The translations under genes and the position numbers were made by a program. A DNA stretch of 63,491 bases from CAZMXS01 sp964570325 (GTDB lineage Bacteria; Verrucomicrobiota; Kiritimatiellia; CAIQIC01; CAZMXS01), in the NCBI GenBank assembly GCA_964570325.1, contig CAZMXS010000019.1, positions 1 through 63,491 on the forward strand, in the 5' to 3' direction. Within the stretch, counting starts at the first letter, position 1; every line of letters starts with the position of its first letter. Under the pieces are notes generated by a model, which saw only the letters and a program-made list of their open reading frames with translations, ran no database searches and was not told the DNA's origin. Positions 8,999 through 17,945 of the stretch are shown piece by piece.

Positions 8999-10405
8999 AT
9001 GCCGCCCAGTGAATACACAGTCCTGCTTGTGGATGATGAGGAAACGGTACTGGCCTTGCTTAAGAAGCAACTGGCGCGCCTGCCCTACGTGCTGATCACA
9101 ACCACCGATCCAGCCGAGGCCATCCGCCTGCTGGCGACACGCGAGATTGCGGTGCTGGTTTGCGATCTGAATATGCCCGGCGTAGATGGCAACACCGTTC
9201 TCCAGCATGCGCGCCGTGAAAATGCCGACCTGGTCTCCATAGTCCTGACCGGGGGCGCCGACCCCGCAGCCACGATCCGTGCCATCAATGACGGCGGCAT
9301 TTGGAAATATATTGCCAAACCCTGGAAACGCGAGGAATTGATCCAGATTATTGACGAAGGGGTCGCCCGCTATAGCGCCGCCCAACGGCAACGACAATTG
9401 GCCCATATTGCAGCCGACCTTTCCGCCAACCAAACCACGCCGGCCAATTCTGCGCCGGAACCCGGGAGTGTCCAGCGCGACTTTCTCGAAGCGCTCTCAA
9501 CGGAAATGGCCTCCGCCGTCTTCAGCGCGCCGGCCGGGGAAGCGAACAATTTGATTGTGCGGGCATTGCGCAAGCTCAAGGTGCGAAGAAGCGGAACCCA
9601 CGCCGGCGACAAAGAATTGACTGGCGGACGTTATCAACTGGTCGAGGTGCTGGGCGAAGGCGGGATGGGCACGGTGTTCAAGGCCAACGACCAGTTGCTC
9701 GGCATGCCCGTCGCCATTAAAATACTCGGCGCTCACTTCACTTCCGCCCCCGCTGCCGTCGAAGCTTTGAAGGCGGAGGCGCGGATCGCGATGCAGCTTT
9801 CTCATAAGCACATCGTTCGCATCCACAATCTCCAAAAGGCGGGCGAGCACTTTTTCCTGGTCATGGAATATGTGCCCGGCCGATCCTTCCTGGATATCCT
9901 GCACCGTTATGGCAAGCTGCCCATTCATACCGTGGTGCAAACCGTCATGGTCTGCGCGGATGCGTTGGCGTACGCCCACCGCCATGACGTCCTGCACCGC
10001 GACCTGAAACCCAACAACCTGATGCTGGCGGAGAACGGCGTGCTCAAGCTGATTGACTTCGGCGTCGCCTGCCTGATGAGTTCCGACCACAACGGTGGCG
10101 AAGTGGTCGGCACGCCAATTTACATGAGCCCGGAACAATTGCGCGGCGAGCCGCTGGATCATCGCACCGACATTTACGCGCTGGGGATTATCGCCTACCA
10201 GATGCTGACCGGACTGAACCCCAAGCATGCAACCCTGACGGCCCGCCAGGCCCTGGCGGATGGCCCGCCCGCTATTGTCGGACTGCCCGATGAACTGGCC
10301 CAAGTGCTGCGCCGCGCCATCGCCCCGCACCGGGAAGAACGCTGGCCGGCCGTCCAACAATTTGCCACCGCGTTGGCTGAAGCCGGAGAAAAAATCAAAG
10401 CCTGA
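8999..10405 (+). CDS. Receiver domain - Hanks-type Ser/Thr kinase hybrid
   Basis: 468 residues. Residues 5-125 form a two-component receiver: acidic pair VDDEE at 11-15, phosphoacceptor Asp56 (VCDLNMPG), Thr84 and Lys107 (KPW). After a ~85-residue linker, residues 211-465 form a Ser/Thr kinase. It has a glycine-rich loop LGEGGMGTVF, ATP-binding Lys241 (VAIK), catalytic HRDLKPNN (Asp335), DFG at 353-355, and GTPIYMSPEQ as P+1/APE segment. All kinase motifs are intact. It probably couples a histidine-kinase input to protein phosphorylation on Ser/Thr. There is no transmembrane segment. The convergent neighbour is a STAS protein, a plausible class of substrate, though no direct link is shown. 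Confidence 0.92.
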   Translation: MPPSEYTVLLVDDEETVLALLKKQLARLPYVLITTTDPAEAIRLLATREIAVLVCDLNMPGVDGNTVLQHARRENADLVSIVLTGGADPAATIRAINDGGIWKYIAKPWKREELIQIIDEGVARYSAAQRQRQLAHIAADLSANQTTPANSAPEPGSVQRDFLEALSTEMASAVFSAPAGEANNLIVRALRKLKVRRSGTHAGDKELTGGRYQLVEVLGEGGMGTVFKANDQLLGMPVAIKILGAHFTSAPAAVEALKAEARIAMQLSHKHIVRIHNLQKAGEHFFLVMEYVPGRSFLDILHRYGKLPIHTVVQTVMVCADALAYAHRHDVLHRDLKPNNLMLAENGVLKLIDFGVACLMSSDHNGGEVVGTPIYMSPEQLRGEPLDHRTDIYALGIIAYQMLTGLNPKHATLTARQALADGPPAIVGLPDELAQVLRRAIAPHREERWPAVQQFATALAEAGEKIKA

Positions 10406-10415
10406 TATTCAAAGC

Positions 10416-10434
10416 GCCCCGTCCCGGCCGGGGC
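10416..10434. terminator. Possible hairpin between convergent genes
   Basis: A 6-bp GC stem (GCCCCG/CGGGGC) with a 7-nt loop lies between the stops of the convergent kinase and STAS genes. There is no clear U-tract on either strand, so it is only a weak terminator candidate. Confidence 0.3.
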
Positions 10435-10470
10435 TTCCGACGCCATCCCACCGCGATCAATGATTTGAAA

Positions 10471-11787
10471 TCACTGCCCGGCCGGGTCGCGCCGGAACTC
10501 CTGAATGTAGCTGACGCCGATCAAGGCGCGCGTGATGGTTGAGCTGTCGAGCAAGTGCCGCATATCAATGAAATCGCCCTCATCCACCACGCGCCGGATT
10601 TCGTCCTCCAAGCTGGTCGGGTGTGGGGCCATCGGCAATTCGGAGAACAACACGGCATGATTATGCAGCATCTGCGAGGGGGCCGCGGCGTTGCCGGGGT
10701 TGGAATAGAAGACGGCGCCGAAAAATTCCTTGTCATAGGTGGACAAATCACTCCCAAAATCAGCGCCGACACCGACGACCAAGCCCGTGACATTGACATG
10801 CCGCGGCTGTTTGTCCAATTCGAACCACTCCGCCAGATTTTCGGGGTCAATCACCAGCTTCCGGTTGGCCGGCGCCTGCGACTTTACCGGCGAATGGCGG
10901 ATACCGGACCCATATACCGCGCCCATCTGGGCTCGCAACGCCAGTCCCAGCACACCCTTGAAGTCCGGCCGGCGCCGGCGCGCGTCGGCGAACAGATCCT
11001 GATACAGCGCGCCCACCTTTGTTCCGCCCGGTTCGCGGCTGTCGAACAGGAGGTATTCGTTGAAGCCGCCGGCAATCGAGACATTGTAGGCGGTTCGAAT
11101 GGTCACCCCGCCCTTATCCACCTTGGGGATCAGAAAATCCGGCGTATCGTGTCCATCTGTCGGCAGCCAGACCATGGTTCCGCCGATCGTAATCATCTCG
11201 CCCATAATCCCGAAATAATCGTCCATCCGGTCCCCCAGCCCGCCGAGGCCGATGGAGTACTCCGTTTCGGAAAAACGTTTGGAACTCAAATGGGCCGCGG
11301 TGACATCAGCCTTGAGCACATCCTGCACATGTCCCAGCACATGAATCACGCCGGGCTCGCGCCCGCCGGGCAACACAGTGGCCTTGCCACAAGGCAGATC
11401 CACGCGTTCCATTTGATTCCAACGCGCTTGCAGGGCCGCCTGCAAAGCCGCGGCCGCGCCCGCGGCCAACGCCTGGTCCAGAGTCGCGTGCATTGGCAAT
11501 TGCCCCGCCAGGCCGGCGATCTCGATCACTTGGCGGCAGTATTCGCTGGCCGCGGCCAGGGCCAGTGTTCCGCCGCGAGACTTGAGTTGTTTGTGCCAGA
11601 GCAGCAATACGCGCAAGGCGGCGCTGCTGATGTATTCCACCGCCGACAAATCCATGACCAGGCTGTACACATCGTCACTCAACGCGCCGGCAACCGTGGT
11701 CTGCAACTCGCGCGAACCAAAAGTGTCCAGCCGGCCCTGGGGTCGGATAATCAGAATCTGGTCCTGCCGCGTGATGGTCGTTTGCAT
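10471..11787 (-). CDS. STAS-domain protein with large uncharacterised C-terminal domain
   Basis: 438 residues from the ATG giving MQTTITRQDQILI. Residues 1-105 are a STAS (anti-sigma factor antagonist) domain: GRLDTFGSREL, then LVMDLSAVEYISSAALRVLL with Ser54/Ser55 at the usual phosphorylation position. The remaining ~330 residues (YSIGLGGLGDRMDDYFGIMG, GGFNEYLLFDS) form a soluble alpha/beta region that I do not recognise. STAS proteins act in partner-switching with serine-kinase anti-sigma factors. No anti-sigma factor is adjacent, but a receiver-Ser/Thr kinase lies convergently 66 nt away. The 28 residues upstream of this start lack STAS similarity and were left out. Confidence 0.75.
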   Translation of the reverse strand: MQTTITRQDQILIIRPQGRLDTFGSRELQTTVAGALSDDVYSLVMDLSAVEYISSAALRVLLLWHKQLKSRGGTLALAAASEYCRQVIEIAGLAGQLPMHATLDQALAAGAAAALQAALQARWNQMERVDLPCGKATVLPGGREPGVIHVLGHVQDVLKADVTAAHLSSKRFSETEYSIGLGGLGDRMDDYFGIMGEMITIGGTMVWLPTDGHDTPDFLIPKVDKGGVTIRTAYNVSIAGGFNEYLLFDSREPGGTKVGALYQDLFADARRRRPDFKGVLGLALRAQMGAVYGSGIRHSPVKSQAPANRKLVIDPENLAEWFELDKQPRHVNVTGLVVGVGADFGSDLSTYDKEFFGAVFYSNPGNAAAPSQMLHNHAVLFSELPMAPHPTSLEDEIRRVVDEGDFIDMRHLLDSSTITRALIGVSYIQEFRRDPAGQ

Positions 11788-11936
11788 GGCGGGTTTATAA
11801 CCGGGCAATGAGTCCAGCGCAAGCGCGAGAGGCAAGCGATCAGGATGCCCGCGCTCCGGCGCCGCGTTCACACGCGGCTTGTCTTTCCGGCGCGGGTTGA
11901 TACAACTACGCGCGCCAGCCCCAGCGGAGGTGAACC

Positions 11937-12275
11937 ATGTTCAAAGCTTTGACCGTGTTGATCGGAACGCAAATCCTGTTTTCGGCCAGCGATTTCATGG
12001 GGCGTTACTACATGCACCGGCTGGGTTTTCACTGGGCCGCTTTCATCAGCGGTTGGTTTCTCTGGTACACCATCATCCGGCAGGCCGCCACGTTCGGCCT
12101 GCTGTACGTTTTTGCCTGCATTCCGTTGGGCAAGACGATGGCGCTGCTGGGCGCGGTTTCCATTCTGATCAGCAACGCGCTGGGGTTGCTGTTTTTGAAA
12201 GAGGTACTCTCGCCCGCCGCCTATGTCGGGGTTTCGCTCGCGGTGATCGCGATCCTGATCATGGCATTTAAGTGA
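11937..12275 (+). CDS. Small multidrug resistance/EamA-like membrane protein
   Basis: 112 residues with four hydrophobic segments, the size and layout of EmrE/SMR or a half-EamA transporter. The C-terminal segment (NALGLLFLKEVLSPAAYVGV) matches the EamA pattern with the LKE turn. A good ribosome binding site (GGAGGT) lies 7 nt before the ATG. The canonical membrane Glu of EmrE (TM1) is not present, where an Asp (SASDFMGRYY) occupies the area. The substrate is therefore unknown. Neighbouring genes point the other way, so it is transcribed alone. Confidence 0.65.
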   Translation: MFKALTVLIGTQILFSASDFMGRYYMHRLGFHWAAFISGWFLWYTIIRQAATFGLLYVFACIPLGKTMALLGAVSILISNALGLLFLKEVLSPAAYVGVSLAVIAILIMAFK

Positions 12276-12333
12276 GCCATAGCCGTGGTCTGAATGCAGG
12301 GGCTCGGACCCCATCCGGGGGCGGTCGGCCGAC

Positions 12334-13971
12334 TCACGTTTTCAAAGCGCTCCCGCGCCCCAGCAGGCGCAGAAAGCGCGAAAGGATATTCTCCCGCTTG
12401 AGGTCATGGATCACTTCCTGCCGGGCAACGGACTTCAGATTTTCATAGGCGGCGGCGTTGCGCTGGCCGCGCTCGGCCACGAGCCGGGCCAGGATTTCGG
12501 GAATGCCATCGTGCAAGGCCAGCATCTGCGCAAACGCCGCCGGCGGAATCTCAATCAATTCCGCCTCAACTGTGACCGCAATCGTGGCCGTGCGCGGCAA
12601 GCCGGTCATCAAGCTCATCTCGCCAAAAACCTCGCCGGGGCCGAGATCGAACTCGTAAGCATGGTTTCCGCCCTCATACTCAATCCGCCCATGCAACGCC
12701 CCGCGCAGCAACACATAGCAACTGCCGCCCGGCTCGCCCTGGCGAAAGAGGATCTCTCCCGTTGTATAACGCACGCGCCGCAACAACGGAGCCACCTGCT
12801 GGAAATCCTTTTCGGTCAGCAGTGGACGGCCATTCTCATCCACAAACAGCCGCGCGCCAAAATCACTTCGCATTAAATCCGCCGCGCACCGTTCGTTATC
12901 GGCCGCCGCGGGCGGTTGGAATCGTTGGTGATAAACCACCGCCATAAAATCATTCAGCAGCTTGTCGCTCATCGGGAAGGGGATCTCGATCCCGCGCCGT
13001 TTGAACTGGTACCAGATCATCCGGCCCACATCGCCTTCCACCGGCGTCCGGTTGTGGTAGCGGTTGGTCCAGAACCGCACCTCATAGTTGATGCCGAAAT
13101 CCAGATAGGCCGTCACAAAGGCGGTAGGCGCAGGCTCGCGCAGCACCTCGGGCACGGCCAGCGCCGACTCCACCAGCGCCGCAATAACCTCGCCCGGCGC
13201 GTCGGAATAGCTGGCGCCGACGGCGAGCTTATGCCGGCGCAGGGGCGTCGGACGCGACATGTTATGGATGATCGCCGAAGCCACGCTGCTATTCGGGATA
13301 ATCAGGATATGTCCGGCCACGGAGCGTAGTCGCGTCTCGCGCCAGTTGGTTTCGAGCACCTCGCCCTCGATCTGGTCCAGCGCGACCCAGTCTCCCGGCA
13401 GGACCGACCGCGTAATATGCAGGGACATCCCCGCCAGCAGGTTGCCGAGCACCCCCTGCAGCGCAAACCCCACGACCGCCGTCACCAGCGCCGTGGATGC
13501 GAGCAACGGCGAAATGTTGACCCCCAACACCATGCGGAGAATCGCGAATACCGCGGCCACAATCGCCACCGCGCGCAGGATGCTCAGGATCAAGCCGGGG
13601 ATGGGGAACGGCCGGCCGCACCAGGCAAAGAATTGCGCCGCCAGGCCCTCGACCAGGTTCAGCACCAGCACCACCAGCCAGAAGGCATACCAGGCCGTCA
13701 GGTGCGTCTCATACGGCGCGGCATGGGCTTGAATCCAGCCGGCCGTTTCCGGCAAGCGGCGCGCGCAGAATACCAGCGCGACGGTCAGGGCCAGGACCCA
13801 CCCGGGAACAGCCAACCGCGCGGCCAGATCGCCCCAACCGCCAGCCGCGGTCTTCGGACCGCCGGGCTCGCGCCGCCAGCCGCGCCGCAGCGGCAGCGCA
13901 GCGGCCAGCGCGAGGAGATAAATGCCAACGATGATCAGCGCCTCAATAATCAACGGTGTCAGATTCTTCAC
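12334..13971 (-). CDS. MscS-type mechanosensitive channel with C-terminal cyclic-nucleotide-binding domain
   Basis: 545 residues. There are about five hydrophobic helices in residues 1-180. The MscS pore helix and beta domain lie at ~150-340 (VGFALQGVLGNLLAGM, LPGDWVALDQIEGEV, HILIIPNSSV). A cNMP-binding domain follows at ~388-490 with phosphate-binding cassette GEVFGEMSLMTGLPRTATI (Glu451, Arg460). The Arg and Glu contacting the cyclic phosphate and ribose are conserved, so it should bind cAMP or cGMP. The start is GTG, overlapping the upstream MBL gene's stop (GTGA). It is the last gene of a coupled cyclase-hydrolase-channel set, which predicts gating or modulation by the nucleotide made next door (inference). 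Confidence 0.9.
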   Translation of the reverse strand: MKNLTPLIIEALIIVGIYLLALAAALPLRRGWRREPGGPKTAAGGWGDLAARLAVPGWVLALTVALVFCARRLPETAGWIQAHAAPYETHLTAWYAFWLVVLVLNLVEGLAAQFFAWCGRPFPIPGLILSILRAVAIVAAVFAILRMVLGVNISPLLASTALVTAVVGFALQGVLGNLLAGMSLHITRSVLPGDWVALDQIEGEVLETNWRETRLRSVAGHILIIPNSSVASAIIHNMSRPTPLRRHKLAVGASYSDAPGEVIAALVESALAVPEVLREPAPTAFVTAYLDFGINYEVRFWTNRYHNRTPVEGDVGRMIWYQFKRRGIEIPFPMSDKLLNDFMAVVYHQRFQPPAAADNERCAADLMRSDFGARLFVDENGRPLLTEKDFQQVAPLLRRVRYTTGEILFRQGEPGGSCYVLLRGALHGRIEYEGGNHAYEFDLGPGEVFGEMSLMTGLPRTATIAVTVEAELIEIPPAAFAQMLALHDGIPEILARLVAERGQRNAAAYENLKSVARQEVIHDLKRENILSRFLRLLGRGSALKT

Positions 13972-14828
13972 GGCGCCCCCCGGGCCAATTCAATAACCGC
14001 GCCGGCGCGCGCCAGTGCAGCAGCGGGCCACTCCGCCTGAAGACGCCGCTCGATTTCGGCCAGGCGGCGGTCTTCATGGTGCGGCGAGTGATGGATCACG
14101 AGCAAGCGACCCACATGCGCTTCCCGCGCGACGTCCACCGCGTCGCGCCAGGTACTATGCCCCCACCCCTTGAACTGCGGATACTCGTGGGGTTCATATT
14201 GGCCATCGAACAACAACAGATCGGCCGGGCGGGGTCCGCGACACAATTCAATCAGCGCCATCCGCTCCGCCGGAGTGGATAACGCCCATTCAACATCCGT
14301 CGCCACTACTACGGCCGCGCCGGTCGCCAACTCATCAATGCGATAAGCCGTGCAACCGTCCGGGTGATGCACGGCGCACCAGCGGACCTCAATGCCGGGA
14401 TGGCGAAAAGGCGCCATGGAAGACGGTTCAGGCAGGTCCGTGAAATGAATCCGCGCGTGCAATTGATCCAGTTGGATCGGCCAAAACGGTTTGTCGAGAA
14501 TGCGGCGGACGGCCTGTGAGGCCGGCACGCCCTCCCGAATCGGGGCGACGATTTCGATCGTCCATTTTTTTCGATACAAAGGCGGAAACGACGGCAAGCC
14601 CATCAGATGGTCGAGATGATAATGCGTCAGCAACATCAGAATACCGGTTGCTTCGCCCCGATACTCCAAGTGGTGCCCGAGCGCCGTCACGGCCGTGCCC
14701 GCATCCACGATCACCTGGGCTCCGCCCGCCGCTTCCATCAGGATGGCCGTGGTATCGCCGCCAAATTGTTGATAGTCGGACCGTGTGACCGGGCTGGTGC
14801 CGCGAATGCCGCCGAGTGTGATTTTCAT
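13968..14828 (-). CDS. MBL-fold metallohydrolase, possible cyclic-nucleotide phosphodiesterase
   Basis: 286 residues. It opens with MKITLGGIRGTSPV, the GxRGSxP start seen in RNase Z/PhnP-like MBL enzymes. Metal ligands are visible: HYHLDH at 69-74, His154/155 (CAVHHPDG), Asp178 (VVATDVEWA) and His246/247 (VIHHSPHH). The domain is complete. MBL folds include class II and RNase Z-like phosphodiesterases. Wedged between an adenylate cyclase and a cNMP-binding channel with 1-nt and 4-nt overlaps, hydrolysis of the cyclic nucleotide is the most economical hypothesis, but the substrate is not demonstrated. The start at 14828 shares one base with the cyclase stop (TGATG). A general phosphodiester or lactone hydrolase remains possible. 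Confidence 0.8.
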   Translation of the reverse strand: MKITLGGIRGTSPVTRSDYQQFGGDTTAILMEAAGGAQVIVDAGTAVTALGHHLEYRGEATGILMLLTHYHLDHLMGLPSFPPLYRKKWTIEIVAPIREGVPASQAVRRILDKPFWPIQLDQLHARIHFTDLPEPSSMAPFRHPGIEVRWCAVHHPDGCTAYRIDELATGAAVVVATDVEWALSTPAERMALIELCRGPRPADLLLFDGQYEPHEYPQFKGWGHSTWRDAVDVAREAHVGRLLVIHHSPHHEDRRLAEIERRLQAEWPAAALARAGAVIELARGAP

Positions 14829-16951
14829 CAGCCTTTTTCCGTCAGATTCCAGATACCATCCCAAACCGGGTCGGACGATTTCAACAACATCCGGCATTGA
14901 TCCGCGTATTTCCGCGCCGGCGGATCATCCGGCAGACCCTCGAAAATCCGCAGCGCATCAGCCGTTTTCCCCGCGCGGCACAATTCCAGCGCCCGCGCAT
15001 AATCCGCCATCGCGGACGGCAGCGGCTCGCCTTCGAGCCCGAGCGGTTCATAAACCCGCACCGGCGTCTTGCGCCCCACCACGGTCAGGCGTCCCAGTTC
15101 GCGGCCGGGGAATCGGTTCTTGCACAACAACCAAGTCGCCTCGGAGACCATGACATAGGTGCCGAACGCCTTGTTCGCCCCCTCCAACCGCGACGCCAGG
15201 TTGGCGGCATCCCCCAGCACGGTGTAGTTAAACCGGTTGCGCGAGCCCATGTTTCCGACCACCACCTCGCCCGTGTTAATGCCCACCCGCATTTTTACCA
15301 ACGCGCCGGTGCGCTGGAAGAATTCGTCACGCCGTTCGGCCAACCGGCGCTGGCAGCGTATGGCGCTGCGCACAGCCCGCACCGCATGGTCCGCCTGGTC
15401 AAGCGGCGCGTTCCAGAACGCGACGATGGCGTCACCGATATACTTGTCAAGGTAACCGCCCTCCTCCAGAATGATATCGGTCATATCCGACAGAAAATCG
15501 TTAAGCAGCGTCGTCAGGGTCGGCGGGTCGAGCCGCTCCGAGAAACTGGAAAATTTCTCGATGTCTGAAAAGAACAGGGTCAACGTCCGGCGCTCGCCAC
15601 CCAACTGCAGCCGACCAGGATCAGCAATCAACTGTTCGATCACCTCGGCGCCGAGATATTGTTTGAACGCCGACTTGATGAACGCTTTCTGCCGCCCTTC
15701 GGTGGCATAATTGACAATCGTCGCCCCCACCAGCGCCAAGGCCACGGCGGTCTCTCCCGCCATAACCGGCAACCAATAACCCGCCGGATATAAGGCGAAT
15801 CCCAGCAGCAGCGGCAGCGGCAGCAACACCACAAAAGCCGCCGTATTCTGCCAGACGCGGCGGCTCTCGGTGACCGCCACGCCGGAGATAAGCGCCAGCA
15901 TCAGGATCAGCAAGCCGGCCAGTCCGGCGGGTGTCTCGCGGATAAAATCGCCGGCCAGGCAGTTGTCCAGAATCGTGGCGTGAATCTCGACTCCGGGATA
16001 ATCCCGGGCAATCGGCGTCGGTCGGAAATCCTTCAGGCCGGGCGCGCTGAAGCCGAACAACACGTATTTATCCTTGAACACAGCGGGATCTATGGTCGGC
16101 GGTTCACCGGCCTGCAACCGCAGCTCGGACTGGATCACCGCGGCGGCGCCGAATGCCTGATGCGTGCCCGACCGGCCGCGATAGCGCAGAATAGTCCGGC
16201 CGGCCCCATCAATCGGCGCGCGCAGCCGGTCGCCAACCAGCCAGCCGTCGCCAATGCGCCATGGCCCGGACTCCGCGCCGGCCCAGAATGCCGCAGCGCC
16301 CAGGATGGGCACGGCCTGCCCGTCAAAGACACGAAAGAGCGCCGTCCGACGGAACACGCCATCGGCATCCGGAACTTCTTTCACGTTGCCGACCATGCGC
16401 GCGTTGGTAACCACCTGCGGGATCGGAAAGGCCGCGCCGGGCATAACCAGACGCGCCGCCGCCGGGCTGCGCAGCCATTCATCCAACCCTTCCACCCGCA
16501 ACGGCGCGGACGGGACAAACGACGGCCAGTTCGTTGCCTGCTCGGTCTGCCGACCGAGAAATGCAGCGGCGATAAAGCGCCCGGATGCGGCAATGGCCGC
16601 GCCCAGCGCCTCGTCATCGGCCACATCATACGCGGACGGCTCGCTGTAGATGACATCGAACGCAATCACCTTTGCGCCGCCGCGCACACAGAAATCCACA
16701 ATCGGGGCGTATACCTGGCGGGGCCATGGCCACGCCCAGCCATTTTCCCGCGCGCCCCAGTCCAAGCTGGCCTGGTCAAGCAGGATCAGCTTGATCTGTG
16801 CGGTCGCCGGCCCCGGCGCGGCAAACAAACGCGCGCGCCAGGACCAGGTGGTGTATTCCCAGCGGTCCAGCCCACCCGTCAGCCACAGGCCCAGCGCAAC
16901 CAGCGCGGCGCCCAGGCCGACCAGCAAACCGTAGATGAATTTTCTGGGCAT
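14828..16951 (-). CDS. CHASE2-domain class III adenylate cyclase
   Basis: 707 residues from the ATG giving MPRKFIYGLL; a TTG five codons earlier is possible. One N-terminal membrane helix is followed by an extracytoplasmic CHASE2 sensor (~30-340), three further membrane helices (~345-415), and a class III cyclase domain (~450-620). Metal-binding Asp463 (FFSDIEKF) and Asp507 (KYIGDAIVAFW), the adenine-specifying Lys/Asp pair (LDKYIGD, VLGDAANLASRLE) and the Asn/Arg transition-state residues are all present. It should therefore be an active ATP cyclase. A short helical tail follows. The stop overlaps the MBL gene start. The CHASE2 ligand is unknown. Confidence 0.92.
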   Translation of the reverse strand: MPRKFIYGLLVGLGAALVALGLWLTGGLDRWEYTTWSWRARLFAAPGPATAQIKLILLDQASLDWGARENGWAWPWPRQVYAPIVDFCVRGGAKVIAFDVIYSEPSAYDVADDEALGAAIAASGRFIAAAFLGRQTEQATNWPSFVPSAPLRVEGLDEWLRSPAAARLVMPGAAFPIPQVVTNARMVGNVKEVPDADGVFRRTALFRVFDGQAVPILGAAAFWAGAESGPWRIGDGWLVGDRLRAPIDGAGRTILRYRGRSGTHQAFGAAAVIQSELRLQAGEPPTIDPAVFKDKYVLFGFSAPGLKDFRPTPIARDYPGVEIHATILDNCLAGDFIRETPAGLAGLLILMLALISGVAVTESRRVWQNTAAFVVLLPLPLLLGFALYPAGYWLPVMAGETAVALALVGATIVNYATEGRQKAFIKSAFKQYLGAEVIEQLIADPGRLQLGGERRTLTLFFSDIEKFSSFSERLDPPTLTTLLNDFLSDMTDIILEEGGYLDKYIGDAIVAFWNAPLDQADHAVRAVRSAIRCQRRLAERRDEFFQRTGALVKMRVGINTGEVVVGNMGSRNRFNYTVLGDAANLASRLEGANKAFGTYVMVSEATWLLCKNRFPGRELGRLTVVGRKTPVRVYEPLGLEGEPLPSAMADYARALELCRAGKTADALRIFEGLPDDPPARKYADQCRMLLKSSDPVWDGIWNLTEKG

Positions 16952-17039
16952 ATCAGGATTTGCCAATTGCTGAGTGGGTTCTGCGAGGGGCGATCTGGAC
17001 TGGCGATATTACGCTCGCCAGCACCAATCGCAAAAGCCT

Positions 17040-17945
17040 CTAGACGCCGCTCATGGCGGCCTTAAAGCGCGCCGCGCGGGCGGCGGGTTCGGCCGTTTCC
17101 GACCGGGTCTGGATCAGCTTGTTGATTTCCCTGATCCGGTCGGCCGGCGGCGGATGCGTCTTGGCAAAATCAAGTCCGCCCGGCTTGAGATCCTTCTGCA
17201 TCTGTTCCAGCATCCCGATGAGCGCCACCGGGTCATACCCCACGCGCTGCATGATTACGATCGCCGCGTTGTCAGCCTGGTACTCGAACGCGCGCGAATA
17301 TCCATTATTCATCAGGGTCGTCGTGATGTCGGTGATGCTGCCCTCGAAAGCGCGGGTCAGGTCCGCGAGTTGCTGGCCGCCCAACGACTTGCCGGCCTCG
17401 ACAGCCAGGATCGCTAGCGCCGAGGATAGCCGACCTTTTTCAATGGCCTGCAGACCATGGTTTTTTTCGACATGTCCCACTTCATGCGCCAACACCGCCG
17501 CCAGTTCATCCTCGTTCTGGCAACAGCGCACCATGCCGCGGGAAATCAGGATCAACCCGCCCGGCGCCGCGAAGGCATTGATCTCGTCGGTGTCCATGAT
17601 CAAAAAGTGGTAGCCCCCGAAGGTTTCCGGCTTATCCGAGAATCGGGCCAGCGTTTGACCCAGTTCATTGATGTAAGCCGTGGCCTCCGGGTGATTGTAG
17701 ACTTTGTACCGATTCAGGATTGTCGCCGCGACTGAACGTCCGATGTAATACTCTTGTTCGGGCGTGATATCCTGAAAGGTTTTGGCCACCGCATCCGCAC
17801 TCCGGCTGATTGATTGCGCCTGTTGCGGCGTGATGACGCCCGCGGAGGAGAGCCCCTGGCCAACCACGTCCATCGTTTCGCAGCCGCACAGCAGCGCCGC
17901 CATCGCGAAACCGCCGGCCAGCGCAAATAATAGGATGTTTCTCAT
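17040..17945 (-). CDS. M48-family periplasmic metalloprotease lipoprotein
   Basis: 301 residues. A signal peptide with lipobox LLCGC (lipidated Cys22) is followed by an M48 peptidase domain: NAFAAPGGLILISRGM, zinc site HEVGH at 154-158, and third-ligand region YSRAFEYQADNAAI. This resembles BepA/LoiP-type outer-membrane quality-control proteases. It lacks the C-terminal TPR of BepA. Its start overlaps the stop of the upstream SH3 gene by four bases (ATGA), so the pair is co-translated. It probably degrades misassembled envelope proteins. Confidence 0.88.
   Translation of the reverse strand: MRNILLFALAGGFAMAALLCGCETMDVVGQGLSSAGVITPQQAQSISRSADAVAKTFQDITPEQEYYIGRSVAATILNRYKVYNHPEATAYINELGQTLARFSDKPETFGGYHFLIMDTDEINAFAAPGGLILISRGMVRCCQNEDELAAVLAHEVGHVEKNHGLQAIEKGRLSSALAILAVEAGKSLGGQQLADLTRAFEGSITDITTTLMNNGYSRAFEYQADNAAIVIMQRVGYDPVALIGMLEQMQKDLKPGGLDFAKTHPPPADRIREINKLIQTRSETAEPAARAARFKAAMSGV

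Noticed and set aside
10555..11811. 418-codon plus-strand frame opposite the STAS gene
   Set aside because: His/Gln/Arg-rich translation typical of an antisense shadow; the minus-strand frame has a STAS domain.
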